A stretch of 64,000 bases of DNA from Apostichopus japonicus (GCF_037975245.1 NC_092571.1:14565417-14629416); one strand, 5' to 3'; positions 35,215 through 47,324 are shown, counted from the first letter of the stretch. Translations and numbers: made by a program. Notes: generated by a model from the sequence alone, not told the origin.

Positions 35215-37430
35215 CGTTCAGAATATAATATCGCTATAACCACGTGTCTGAGGTCGGTCAATGCTAACACAGTAAAATAAAATATTTCGCTGACAGTTTT
35301 AATGAAATCATAGAATCGTAATTCTCAATTTTCGTTAATTTCCCTTCAAATTGTAGAATGCAAAGAAGCAATACATAATTTCTCAGTATTCCTGTCATTA
35401 GGCTACTGTTCTTTACTCTCAGGGAAGAAATTATGATCACACACGTACGAGCTATCTTGTTATCAAAAAGCGTAACTTTTTGACATTTTATTGCATAGTT
35501 TTATTTTCAAGTAATGTTTTTTTTTCGCAGGCAGAAAGTTACACAAAACTAATTATAATACGAAAGCAATGCTTTTATATACAGGTAAAAATAACACCAA
35601 TCCTAGTTATGCGAAGTAATCCTCTGATGCTGTATAAAGCTGTTTCGTAGATGCTTGGCTAAGTAGCTTTTCTTACAACAAAAAATAACCATGTTATTCT
35701 CAGATCAGTACTTTATCTACTTTCAAGTTAAGGTTCTTTATCTACACCATAAATTGCTGTAACAAAATATCTCGCCATTTCATAATAAGTTAACCTAGAT
35801 TTTGGTGATTAACTTACAATGCCAAAACATGAACATTTATAACGATATCTTCCAATCCCATGAAGACTATCTATTTTATAAAGAAATCAAATGATATTAC
35901 TGTAGGAAAAACTTTGCAAAATTACACAAAAATCTATTTGCAACAGTAATAATAATGGGTAGGCTTTCATACAATGAAAGATCATGATTTGAGACGTCGA
36001 TTTCCAAAGTGTCCAAAAATGGTCACATAGTACTTGATGTTTAAATACACAAAAACGCAAACGTACATTAAAGACCCATTTTACCTGTGAAATGCGATAA
36101 GAGCACACCGTTGTAACAGGTTGCTGGCAATTTTTATTTTGAAAGTCATCTATAAACCGTTTTTAACTGTTTATTAACTTTTTATAGATTGTTTCCATAT
36201 TTGTTTATATATTGTTGACTATTATACTAGAGTTTAAATTGGTGTATTATTGATGCATGTATTAGGCCTCATTTTATTTTATTTTTTATCTTGTACAGCA
36301 CATTGAGTTTGCTTTGCATAGTAAGGTGCTTTGTACGTCTAATTTATTTATTGTTGACTTAAAAGAAACGAAAATTAATTCATACTTCAATGAAATACTG
36401 CAGAAAAGCTGCAAACACGAGTATTCGAATGAGGTTGCCTTTGAAGTAGTTGATATTTTTCATAAAGAAAAAAACATGGTTATTGTTACACACTTTTGAC
36501 AGAAGTTCCTGAACACCTTTTCTTAATATGTGACTGCAGATTATTTCCATAATATTTAACTTTTTCAGTTACGTCCTCTACATTTTGGATAAATTTTTAG
36601 CTTCATTATGCTACATTGATAATTGCAATTGCCACGTGCAAATTTAACTTGTTTGCTTATAGTTTTGGATTCTGTCGCTTATTTTATTTTTAGTTACACA
36701 AGTTGAAGGTAATTCTTATAACAAATCTACTCGATTCAAAGCAATAAACAAAAAATGTGTACCACCTCCAATGACTTGACTATTTAAATCCTTTCTAAGT
36801 CTCTGATTGATTGATTGACCGAACAATATACTTAAACTGACCCTCAAGGTTTTCTCTTAAAGTAATGTTTCATATCACACACTCGATTATCCGTTCTCAC
36901 AGTTTTGTGATGGGATACGGACTTCCGTGTTCAGCCAATGAATTGGTAACTGTGATCAAACCCTTGCTCTGCATATGCTATGCTTAAATATAAATTAGAA
37001 AGAATTAAGGACAGATGTGAACAAAATCATCATCATAAATGAAGCTGTAATGTAATCCAAAGAAATTTTAAAATGAGGTCAAACATGGAGAGGGGTACCC
37101 GAGAAATAAAATTTATTTTCATCATCATAACATATTTAATTGGTTAATGAAGCCTTCAAAATGTAGTCCGGTGATACACTGTCCCGAGTCAACAATGGCT
37201 GTCGACGTCAATGCCTCTAGTTTGTCAACCTTTGACCAGTTACCATCAAAATCGTGTTTACGCGTAACGGATACTACAGCATAAACTTAGTTTATGGCTA
37301 TTGATTCTGATTTAAATATAGAACAATGCAAAATAAAATTGTTAAGTGGCTCCTGTACATGTGACTTGAAATTTATTTGACGGGAAAGAAAACGATGATT
37401 CGATATTGTATTTCTATTTTAGTGAACTCA
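35215..37430. other. AT-rich, no gene recognised; SINE-like tail at 36285-36360
   Basis: At 36285-36360 the plus strand reads ttgtacagcacattgagttt ... aaggtgctttgtacgtctaatttattta, a degenerate copy of the common SINE/LINE tail. The rest shows only short unsupported frames (35887-36108 minus; 36314-36499 plus). Confidence 0.4.
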
Positions 37431-37575
37431 GTTGTTGGGCGCTCGCAATACATTCCACGAAGCCCGGATCATTGCATACCGTTATTACGCGCAGTAAACA
37501 CCATATTAATTGTTTGTTAGTAATATACATTTTTGCTGACTGTTAGCACTTGTCTTATCTGTTATCCAGGAAAAC
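37430..37575. repeat. Short duplicated block, pairs with 45645-45785
   Basis: The words aatacattccacgaag, atcattgcataccgttattac and tagtaatata are shared in order. In the second copy it follows directly on a LINE fragment. Confidence 0.6.
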
Positions 37576-37579
37576 ATCA

Positions 37580-38435
37580 ATTATCATTTTATCCTTAAAA
37601 AATTATAATAAGTCATCTGAGTTGCAGATGACGGACATTCGACTTAATTACAATGATCGTTATCTTTTGCAAAAGAAAACACTGTACTAGCATATTTAAT
37701 GTACGAATTTTTAAGGGCATAGGGTGGGTCTGATGTTAATAAATATTGCATAAGTTGAACAAACAAAAGAAACCCCGTGTAATGTATTATACGTTGCCTA
37801 CATGTACAAATATTTTTTTCATATTTTGTAGTGTCTTATAAAGAATAAAAATAATCAACTTTGTTTTTCATTGGTTTTCTCTTGTTGCTGATGGAATAAT
37901 GGCACACTCCGAGTTTACATTTTCTTCTAGTTTGATGAAGATACTTAACACTGCTGGAAGGATAACCAACATAAATAACATCCCGGCACAGTATTGAATA
38001 TTGTAAAGCTATATAATCATATTAATTTAATAGAAAACAAGAACAGTTTTTGTGAAGTCCATTTAGCTCATCACATTATTGAATATTTCGTAATGCATTG
38101 ATTCAAATGCAGAGTGCAAAATTTAATATTGAAAGTACACCTCGATAAGGGAACTAATTATGAAAATAATAGTTGGGCAGATTTATTGTCCCTTTGAGGC
38201 TTGTATTGTCAAGTCTAGTCTAGTGTATCACTGCGTATGAAAGTCACCAATGAAATAAACCGAACATGACTGAACCATTGTCAAACTAATATTATACAAA
38301 GTACATTATCACCAATATTATAATATTTGATAGTCATATTTGTACATCTAGGTTCAAGCATGTAAGAATTCGCTGTTGTGAAGCAATGTGAAATATAAAA
38401 TATAAAGAGTGTGACGTTATATAACCAGAATCCAC
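37580..38435. other. AT-rich, nothing recognised
   Basis: No conserved frame, splice-bounded exon or element was found. Confidence 0.4.
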
Positions 38436-38439
38436 TACT

Positions 38440-39870
38440 CAATTACTTAAAAAGGATAATGGGTTTTAATGTGCCTCATTTTGCTATACAGAAAACAGAT
38501 GTGGTTAAATTGTTAATGGTGAGTGCTGGAAGAAAAATAATACTATTTAAAGTAAATATTTATAAATAATGTATTGCCGAAATTTCGGTGGTTCTCGTCA
38601 AACACGGATGTAAACTGAAGATGGTAGGTTGTTTCTAATTTAAAACATAGGGAAACGAATGTCGCTCATTCCATTCTTTAATTCTGCCATGAAACAACAC
38701 TACATCTTCACAGATTCGATGTCCATCAACACCCGCGGTAATAACAACAATCCACTTTCCTTACAAGCATGACTGGAAAATATATTTCCGACATGACAAC
38801 ATGCATGTACGAGTGTGTTTCGAATTTTAAATATCGCTTTGTGTTTCTATTTAATTTGAGCAGTTACATTAGCTAAGAAGTAGGCTAATGGTTTTAATAT
38901 AACATTGTTATCTAATGACAAACATATTGTTATAAGTGTGAGTGTGTGTGTATGAATCGTTTGTTGTCCTTTTGTGCTCTCGCTATTAATTTAATGGTTA
39001 TACGTGGCTTTTGAAACAGTATCCTCCAGTAACGTCAAAACAAGTTTTAGTATGTGACGAATTCAAACTGAGTTAGACCGAGAATGATAATGCAACGTGG
39101 AGCTTGAAATGAAGCACTAACAGAGCATAAGCATATATACATTATCTTTATCATTTTAAAGTAATGCATTCATCAAAAACGGATTTTCTGTACATGAAAG
39201 TGATGACGCTCTCACGTGAAACATTGAACAAAACTGACGAGTGAATTTAAAATGTAATGCAACAGAGTATATAACAACACATCATTAATTGACGGCTAAA
39301 ATAACATCTTCCATATCTGGTATTAACACAAAATCCGGATTTACTATTCTGTTTTTCTTTTGTTGGCTTTATATTACACATCCAGGTGAATTAATATATT
39401 CATGGTTCTCGATCATCCGCATCAAATTACTTTTAGTGTTACTTAATCACAGTTTAAATGCAACAGGCTCGTGGACTCATATGGTAGGAAGATTAGTAAA
39501 ACGCACTTACAAATGGTGAGACCTTCATTTACCTTCCACTGCTTTTTTGGTAGAATCTTCCACCCTTATATATGAACTCATTTATGGAATGTAATTAATC
39601 GCATTGTTCATTGTGCCGTTTTATCGGGTAACCTATATTAACTATGCACACCTCGATAGCGAGAGTCCAAGCCGACTTAGAACTCAATTCGTTTTCAAAG
39701 AATATGGCAAAACTTTGTCAGAGAACTGAACATCAGTCTCCATTTTGATGGTCCGCTAACCCAACTTATCTAATAACCATCCGTATACAATGGTAGCGCT
39801 ATTATGTGGAAATATATTCAAGATCACTACAGAAAACGAAATGACACATGATGTCATCCTTGTTAACGAA
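38440..39870. repeat. Unit 2 of the A-B cluster with the A gene deleted
   Basis: 38440-38775 matches 1786-2093 and 38780 onward matches 3757-4850. The junction is abrupt, so about 1.66 kb, comprising the whole A gene and its start region, is missing here. A (TG)n run at 38935-38953 equals that at 3896-3923. Confidence 0.8.
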
Positions 39871-39952
39871 TGTTTTTATTTCGCGAACAGCTAATCACTT
39901 GGATATTTCTGTCCGTTTTCTTTTTCAATCAAAGTAACTTCTTACATCTATG

Positions 39953-40453
39953 CAGGGGCGTCAATCCGATTTTAATATTTGTCTATACCATTTCAACCGA
40001 CGACGATTGGAACTGGCTTCGAAAGAATAGCAGACTTAGCTTGTCGGAGAGCTCAGGGTACCAACTCACGTCCTTTTGTGGTTTTGTAATGTTTGAGTGG
40101 GTTATTGGGATTGGTCTCTGCAGGTCGGTGTGCGTATTTTACTTTTTGGATCGCTTGACTTAAGTTTTCTTTGTTAGAATGGGATGGGTGAATAGTGCCG
40201 TTTGGCCGTGACGTTTTGGATCCCGCAGGGCGGGTCACGTAAAAAGCACTCACGAGATCTGGGCGGAATTCATCCTTTATCAACATAGATTGATATTCGA
40301 AGATATGAATCCTGAGATTTGTAAGCCCCAACCAAATAGAGCCACGACACTACTCTTTTTCCAAATGTGGGGGGGGGACATTTGATAGTGTGTCCCCACC
40401 CATCAAAATGTGGAATGGACGTTTCCCCCGTCCACCAAGGATTGACGCCCATG
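39953..40453. mobile_element. hAT-like non-autonomous DNA transposon with 8-bp target duplication
   Basis: The ends are CAGGGGCGTCAATCC and GGATTGACGCCCATG, 15-bp terminal inverted repeats with one mismatch. The flanks are perfect 8-bp direct repeats CATCTATG at 39945-39952 and 40454-40461, the length typical of the hAT superfamily. It carries no transposase and is itself interrupted by a LINE end at 40070-40247. Confidence 0.85.
40070..40247 (+). mobile_element. Truncated LINE 3' end nested in the hAT-like element
   Basis: It starts in the 3' untranslated region (gtccttttgtggttttgtaa) and ends with the hairpin terminus gcgggtcacgtaaaaagc. The flanking repeat ACTCAC (40064-40069 and 40248-40253) is a short target duplication. 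Confidence 0.85.
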
Positions 40454-40607
40454 CATCTATGCATGTAAAGTTTTTTTTTTTATTTACAGTAACGTTTGGC
40501 CAGATTTTTCAGTGATTTTGGTTACTATGAACACGTGTCTCTAACACTCGACGGCTTTTATTCATACATAGATAGGTATGAGTAGATAAATGTTAGGTAG
40601 AGCTTAC

Positions 40608-41080
40608 CAAATAGACGGTATGTGTGTTGCAATAAAGTCGGGCCGACAGTCCAGTCGCTGGTTGTAGACTTTATGTCAACTTGATAAGTTCCAGCATCGT
40701 CTAGTTGGATATTTACGATTGAGAAATTAAAGTTATGAAAGCAATCCTCATGGTCACAATAAAGGAGTTCAGCTTGGAATAGATAACGATCATAAGTATG
40801 ATCCTCATAATCCCAGAACATTCCAGAGTAAAGAAAGGGAGCTCGAGGAACAGCATCACCGGTAGCCAGCTCGGTGAAGTTCAAATCTAATCTAAGTATA
40901 TATATATATATATGAAAATAAAATATTTGGAAACGTTAAATCACAGCCAACAACCACATAACAGTCTGTTGAATTGACTGTAGGACCATCTTGACAGTGA
41001 TAACCACAATCAATATCTTCGGAAAATGAAAAAGGTATCAGAAAAATGAAGAAACAATGTAAAACAGGTACAAATCCCAT
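40608..41080 (-). pseudogene. Type B Ig-like receptor B2, frameshifted at the TA tract
   Basis: The leader at 41080 (MGFVPVLHCFFIFLIPFSFS), DCGYHC and the four-Cys pattern are intact, but after LFSYIYIYT the frame stops. The rest (LNFTELATGDAVPRAPFLYS through DDAGTYQVDIKS to LFG and the donor TTTG|GTAAGC) is open in another frame. The exon is 473 nt against 475 in B1 and B3, and alignment with B3 places the 2-nt deficit in the TATATA run at 40897-40913. Otherwise it looks like a young lesion: the downstream frame has no stops and all domain landmarks are present. Confidence 0.75.
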
Positions 41081-41216
41081 ATCGATAGATTGCGGTATTG
41101 TGACAGTTATTCACAGTAAATATGTTGAATTTATTGCAACACTTCGCGCATCTGTCTGTAAAGCGAGGAGCGCTGTTTATGAATCAAAACAAGAAGTTGT
41201 TCCTAAGTAAAACCCG

Positions 41217-41227
41217 TGCATGCGCAC
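41217..41227. promoter_or_regulatory. TGCATGCGCAC palindrome-like site upstream of B2
   Basis: It lies 137 bp upstream of the B2 start, following the B-type word aagcgaggagcgctgttta. The equivalent places in B1 (about 5547) and B3 (about 62530) are degenerate. Confidence 0.35.
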
Positions 41228-41674
41228 TTGTTGAATAATACATGCGCTGATTCAAAATGAAAATGACCAGGCTGACAATGATTTTTTTCTTTATGGCTAC
41301 GTGACAATAAAAAATGATTTAACTTGTAGTTTCGAGAGAAGGAAGTCTGCTGATGTCTGTAGTGTTTTTATAACCTTTTAACGTGTAATCTAAATGGATT
41401 CAAAGCAGTTGAAATCGCTCGGATGATTTTATTTTATACATGCAAGTCAAATTGAGGTTTTAAATTCCCTGTGTCTGCATTTTCTGTAAGAAATTATGAT
41501 GCGTTAAGCGTTTAAAGTATGCAATTGATTGTCGAGTTTCGTGAATTTTACATAGTTACTATCTAACTTAACCAGATTTACCACTGAATGAGTTGTCTTT
41601 GCTGCTAAAATGAGGAATCCTTTGACGCATTTTTTTTTATATTTCAACAACTTTATATCGTAACGATTATTACT

Positions 41675-42715
41675 CATTCATAAATGCCTAAACCAACTTT
41701 CTGTATACTGGACCAGTCTCGAATGAGATTCAAGACTGGTCGAGTGTATAGAGAGGAGAATTGCTTCAGGATCGAAATGTTAGACAAACACTGGTTTGTT
41801 GCCGTGGCAATCATGAAGTCATAATTAAAAGAAATGAAGACATGCCATGAGTATATGCAAATATGTTTATGGGCAAAGAAATTTTCCAAATTGCAAAGAA
41901 CACTGTACAGTATATATAGCCTACTTTCAATCAGTTACAGCTGTAGTAGTACTGTATATGTTTTCACACACATAGAGTCTCAATACACACTGTACGTACT
42001 TCTTAAATCATCCAGCTAAATACTTCGAGTAACATGAATGACTTAAGTAACAGTAGAAACCTTGTCGCTAAGCCTAACAATAACGTTAGCACTACTACTA
42101 CTACTAGCAGTAACGACATGACTGACCAGGGACTAGGCCTAGCAATCTTTCAGACTCGCAATAACACTGCGGTTACTACAAGAACACCTGTCGAACAATG
42201 GAGCTCGGAACCTCTTCAAAAACTGCTCATACTCAGGCCGAGTAAACGTTTATTTGAACGGTTCATCAACCGACCAGGGATAGACGAGTTCTACTCAAAA
42301 GAATGTTAGCAACAAGCAATGTTGCTATCCTAACTGTGTTGTAGCGTTTACGGACTTTCCAGAACACACACAACTCAGCATCTGTTTATTGCGCAATTTG
42401 ACCTGGTAGGTAAAAAAACGTTTTAAAATGTTATCTTTAGAAATTTGTTCATCTGTGCTTATTTAATTTGCATTTGCCTCCATTTTTTAGTGTTTGAATT
42501 GATTAAATTACAAAAATTTAAGACCAAACGACACTGCTTCATTCGTATTTTTTCACTCTTAATGTTCGTCGGAAGAAAATGCTGTTTTACAATGAGGTTA
42601 CTATTACGTCATTCAGGAAAAAGATCAAGGGAGGCATTAGGAGAATTAAATACAGATCAGCAGAAGTAAGCGAAAAAATGCCGTTTTCTAACATTTGTGA
42701 GTGTCATTTATGAAT
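41675..42715. mobile_element. 1.04-kb insertion relative to unit 1, possibly with TIR CATTCATAAATG
   Basis: Unit 1 runs continuously (about 5975-5985) where this copy has about 1.2 kb extra. The left edge CATTCATAAATG and CATTTATGAATG at 42705-42716 are exact inverse complements, which may mark the ends. Inside, a plus-strand frame of 91 aa (42034-42309) starts MNDLSNSRNLVAKP and has a serine/threonine/asparagine-rich stretch encoded by an ACT repeat. It resembles nothing I recognise and has no transposase signature. Confidence 0.4.
42034..42309 (+). CDS. Hypothetical ORF inside the insertion, 91 aa
   Basis: The frame contains VEQWSSEPLQKLLIL and RPSKRLFERFINRPG followed by a stop soon after. 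Composition is protein-like in its second half. There is no splice donor consensus immediately after it, no partner copy in the window and no known domain. It could be an exon carried by the inserted element. Confidence 0.2.
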   Translation: MNDLSNSRNLVAKPNNNVSTTTTTSSNDMTDQGLGLAIFQTRNNTAVTTRTPVEQWSSEPLQKLLILRPSKRLFERFINRPGIDEFYSKEC

Positions 42716-42861
42716 GGGGATAAAAACGAGGGTACCTGGTCTTAAATTTGATTTGAGACCGATGATGACGTCATCGAGGAGACTGAGCGGACCGAGGCGA
42801 TAGCCGAGGTCCGCTGCCCTTCTCGATGACGTCATCAGAGGTTCCCCTCGTATTTATCCCC
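42716..42861. mobile_element. Palindromic foldback element (MITE-like), about 146 bp
   Basis: The ends GGGGATAAAAACGAGGG and CCCCTCGTATTTATCCCC are inverted repeats. Inside, GATGACGTCATCGAGGAG pairs with CTTCTCGATGACGTCATC and AGCGGACCGAGGC with GCCGAGGTCCGCT, so most of the element can fold into one long hairpin. The TGACGTCA words belong to this palindrome rather than to a promoter. Confidence 0.75.
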
Positions 42862-43179
42862 TAAATATAAGATAACTGTAAGTAATCAAATTGAGACACC
42901 CTCATAGACTTTAGCAAACATTGTCCTTTCATTACAGTCGTATATAGTAGGCAACGCAGGTTACTGTAGGCATCCATTGTAATATTTTATATGTTTTTAT
43001 TTTGGTTACCACTGTTTCCAAGATGGTTTAATAATATTATCATGTATGTGAGACTTAAAACCGACTATTTGGTTGCCTAGCTTTTCTTCTACAATTCAAT
43101 GCTCCGGCCGAATGATCCAACAACGATATGGATTGCATCCCGCGCTAGAGAAGTGAAGTGCGTGACGCTACTGCGGCCC

Positions 43180-43830
43180 CTTCCGGGCGAATTATTTTTT
43201 CCCCAAACAGGTTTGCAATAACGGAGTTTTCAGCCAATCAGATTGCTCGTTACGTCAGCATCAATAATGACCATCGCTTGGAAGTTCGAAGACATACACT
43301 GAGTTACACACTAACACGGGTTCGTGTTTACGTCATCCGAGATTCGTCAGCCGTTCTATTGAAATCGGAATTCGTTTCGTGGAATGGGTAGGCCTACACC
43401 AAAATCAACTTCACGACGCGAATACAGTCTTGAATGAATATACGCAAAAGAGTATAGTGTACAGTATGATATATTTCCGTCACTGCACTGTGTACACAGT
43501 TATAATACATATAGGCCTACAGCGCATGTGTTATGTACCCCTGTACGAAACTTTCACTGTGCGATGTTATCGATTAATGCCTTGACAGAAATCTTCGATC
43601 AAAGTAGATCATACAATACTAGTGTGCTCAATATGTCTAAACCAATTCCAAACACATCTACATATATTTACGAAAAGCTGCGGGTAATTTTGAACGGGTA
43701 TATCTTCGTTGCAACGAATGGATAAGGTTTCTATTGTTATGACGTAACTTTTCCGACCAATCCTGAGCGACTATTTACACACAATTGCAAACCTGTTTGG
43801 GGAAAAAAATCGCGTCCGGGGGGAGGGGTT
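43180..43830. mobile_element. Non-autonomous DNA transposon with 25-bp perfect inverted repeats
   Basis: TTTTTTCCCCAAACAGGTTT plus GCAAT (43195-43219) is exactly reverse-complemented at 43784-43808. Imperfect complementarity extends inwards (cagccaatcagattg and caatcctgagcg; gttacgtca and tgacgtaac) and outwards through a GC-rich edge. The paralogous segment at about 6300 is continuous and lacks it, giving an unoccupied site. A partial copy without this left terminus is at 63165-63990. No transposase frame is present. Confidence 0.8.
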
Positions 43831-44400
43831 GTCTCGCCCAGTCCCTGCCTCATGTCCCGCCAACCCAGAACACTTTTCAATGAATTTGATGGCTATTTAA
43901 TAATAGCCGAAACAACCCTTTGAATATCACGTGGTTTGAAGTAGAGATCTCGTTCATGACAATAGTCCATTATTAATCAATCACAACTTTGTTTCGTCAT
44001 TTCAGATGTTACAATTTAAAACAGTAAGCTTCTATATTATTTCCTGATTTGTGTTAAATGCGTTTTAATTTGAAATCATATAAAACGATTAATCCAGAGT
44101 GTTATCAATTGGTTAATATTCTATAAGGATTACATGTTCAGTTCCTCTGACTTATTCAATTACCTTTCTTCATTCAGCTGTGTCATAGGGGACCTGTGTA
44201 TGACTCATTGTATACAATGTCCCTGCCGATTCTCATTGCTTTATCATGTAACGCTGGTAAAGGTGGGTACACAATAATATGTGTTATAATTTCTGCACAT
44301 ATGTTACATTCATGACCAGTTGCTACTAAGAAGGACTTACATACAGAAAATACTAAATACACAATCCTATGCATATATGTATTGACTGGACTAACCACTT
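43831..44400. repeat. Continuation of the duplicated flank of B (pairs with 6310-6870)
   Basis: The words gaatttgatggctatttaataata, cgtttcatgac-like cgttcatgac and gaccagttgctact occur in order at 6350-6852. No gene is seen here or from 44400 to 44850, where the sequence is single-copy within the window. Confidence 0.65.
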
Positions 44401-45045
44401 AGGTTTCGCCAATTATTTCGTCCATATCAACTTGTGTTACTGTGTTATAACACACTTCAGTTTATACTGACGGCTGTCTCTTATTCAGAGTACAAACTGA
44501 TCGAGCCATGTACATTGGGAAGATTCGGTACATGGTTGTGACATAAAATTACATGACTTTGCTACTGTCGTGTTAGGGGTGTTGGTCTTGATACGAAGAA
44601 TGGAAAATATAACTACAATTAATGACATACTTTATTGTTATCAGATAGTGACAATCACTTTACGTAATCATTTCTGACCTTTAAGGTAACAAATTCAACT
44701 CAGGGTCGCTATCAATTCGCTCGATTACTTTCTTTCTCTTATGACAAGTGCCAAAAGCAACAACAATCCTTGTACATATGTTACTAAATAAGTTTTGTGT
44801 TTTTCTTTATTCTCGTGTGTGTGTAGCTTGCAACGTAAAGAACATGATTAGTGCGACGGGCTGACTCGGCTGAGTCAACTGAGGCTAATTTACACCACGT
44901 TACAATTTCAAATGGTAGCGTAGAATATTTATTAACCTGTGAGTAAAGAGGCTTGTCTACAAATGACGAAAAGTTGCGGCTTTCTTGGCTAAATTACTTC
45001 ACGAATAGCTACGTTTTTAAGCTCTCAAATGAAGGACTGCGTTTT

Positions 45046-45226
45046 TTTTACGTGACCCGCCCTTCGTGATCCAAAACGTTACGGCCAAACGGCACTACTC
45101 AACCATCCTATCCTGTCAAACAAAACTCAAAAGTCAAGCGAGCCAAAAAAGTAAATATGCCCACCGACCGAGGCAAACCCCCAACCACCCACTCAAACAT
45201 TCAAAAAAAAAAAAACACAAAGGACG
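45046..45226 (-). mobile_element. Truncated LINE 3' end, minus strand
   Basis: The reverse complement runs from the 3' untranslated region to the terminus (gggcgggtcacgtaaaaaaa). It sits at the right edge of the block shared with 7183-7410. Confidence 0.8.
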
Positions 45227-45399
45227 TTGCTTTATATGGGTGTAATTCAAGTTTTCATAAATAGCAGTATCATTCTACCAAATCGTCTGACTGTTGCCAT
45301 GGTCAGTCGAGGGCGCTGTAACAAATCTCTGTTGAAGTTAAACACCTTCCCACTCTCGGCCTGTATTGACATGGTGTATGCTATCGATCGTTGAGGATC

Positions 45400-45655
45400 C
45401 AATATTAAATAAGGCGCGGATGTCCCTAGCCTCTATGGGCTTATGAGTGGGGTGTTGGGCTACAAGCTTCGTTTGGTTCGTCTTCATCCTGTGGCACGGT
45501 CATCCTTCTGGCACCTTCTTCTGACACCCTCAGGCGGGTTGTGCCACTAAGGGCTTCTTTGTCTGCTGGTCCTGACGATGGGATTGCAAAACTCGACAGA
45601 TTCCCCTTGGAAAAACTTTTAGCCGATGTTTGGAGGCATATGAGCGCCCGGAATA
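45400..45655 (+). mobile_element. LINE endonuclease-region fragment with internal deletion
   Basis: It matches 7598-7720 (gcttcgtttggttcgtcttc, aggcgggttgtgccact) and then jumps to the part equivalent to 7908-8000 (cttcttgtctgctggtcct-like, cttttagccgatgtttgg). It ends abruptly at the boundary of the short duplicated block. Confidence 0.7.
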
Positions 45656-46948
45656 CATTCCACGAAGTCATCATTGCATACCGTTATTACTCGTAGTATT
45701 CAACATATTAGATTTATGAGTAATATATTTTTTTAATTTATTGTTGACTCATAGCACTTTTTGGTCTCTTTTATCCAAGATTGTGTCGTATATATTTGAT
45801 TAATTCCGACCAAGTCATTCGTATAGAGTTAGTTAATTTATTATGTGAAAGGAAAAGGTAACATTTATTACATTATGATTTTTTCCCTCTTTGAATAAAA
45901 AATTACGATAATAAAAAACCATCTTGAAATAGTTTAGTGGTGATATTTAAGGTGTATTATCCAAAACGTTCTGCAGGTTGTCCAAGTTTATTGAATCGAT
46001 ATGATCGAGGGATATGGAACAAAAATTTGACCATGTTGGTTGCCTAATGCAATTTTCTAATAATTCAATAACAAAGTGGAATGATCCAACAACTCCATGA
46101 AGTACATGCCGCGCTAAACAATGGGGGCAAGAAACAAACTCCTGCCTCTTCACAATCTCTCCCTCCCATGCACACATCCCCTCTTTAATATATTTGCCAC
46201 TTTAAACGCCTGTTATGGCAATGTGATCCGAAACAGTTCTGTATATATTTTAAATGGCATGAAGTCGAGGTTTCATAAGTGAAAAATAATTCATTACGAA
46301 GCAGTAATGAATTAAATGCATGGCTGTGACAGGACACCATATGATGACTGCCAAAAAGCATCAAGAGAACGTCAAAGTTTATACCGTAATCCCATTAAAC
46401 TGCAATAGCTGTCATTTATTCTTTGTAATTTTTTTTCTTCTAAATGAGAAACAACTCCATACCGTTGTCAAAGTATGATATGTCAGATCGAACGAAGTTT
46501 GTTTATATATGCTAATCAATAAAATACAATTAATTAATTAAAAATAAAACTAGTCTAGTAACCATGTTCATAGGCATTTAGTTTCAGATGAGGCTGTACC
46601 ACCAAATAACAGAGGAAGTTATATAATTCTAACTGCATATTTCTTTAGGTGATAAGAGTAGATAGAGTATGTGTTATTGAATGTTCTTGTTCCTTTCAAG
46701 TAGGAGATCGATTGTTATGAGCATATATTACAGAGGACAAATTTCTCGGGTGGAATGTCTTTATCTGTCTCTCTTATATATCTCATCCAGCTATTGGCAT
46801 TGGAATGACCTTGAACAGACGAGTTGCAGACTTACTGCGTAAGTATAACCCGACAACTAGTGAAAAATACATTTGGCGTGTTGCCCAGTTACCTGCAGCA
46901 CTACAACTGATCACGTTGGGATTCTTCGTCAAAATGCCAATGCATAGA

Positions 46949-46994
46949 TTCGCTTCTCGGCCTTTTGGCTAAGATCATGTGTAGTACCTGTTCC
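46949..46994 (+). ncRNA. U2 snRNA 5' end, second copy
   Basis: Same head as at 12335 with the first base changed (TTCGCTTCTCGGCC...). Similarity to U2 again stops after about 45 bases, at the same place, and the same foreign sequence follows (ccctttcgaggggaatgg, acacacccgacgatgatc, gggactgggg-like). The short inverted words CCCTTTCGAGGGG and CAGTC...GACTG (47037-47061) could fold. Confidence 0.85.
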
Positions 46995-47324
46995 CTTTCG
47001 AGGGGAATGGTGATACACACCCGACGATGATCACACAGTCAGTCTCGATGCAAGGGGACTGGGGTTGAGAGCTGATCAGTCGTTCGGTAGTTTGGTAGTT
47101 TGGTTTTCGTGCCCAGGTTCTCTCCTGGGTGACTTTTCTTACAAAGTATGCATAGAATAGCTTGTCAACTAGGCAGACATATACTAATTTGTCGAGGTGT
47201 GTACAATTCGCCTGTATCGAGAAGAATATGGTTCGGTATCGATGATTGTTCAATTTAACAAAACTAATTGCAAGATTGCTTGGCGGTGAATGAGATGGCG
47301 TAGCCTGCAGTAAAATAACAACCA

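Noticed and set aside
42716-42861. TGACGTCA words as a CRE promoter
   Set aside because: They are parts of a palindromic element with no gene start nearby.
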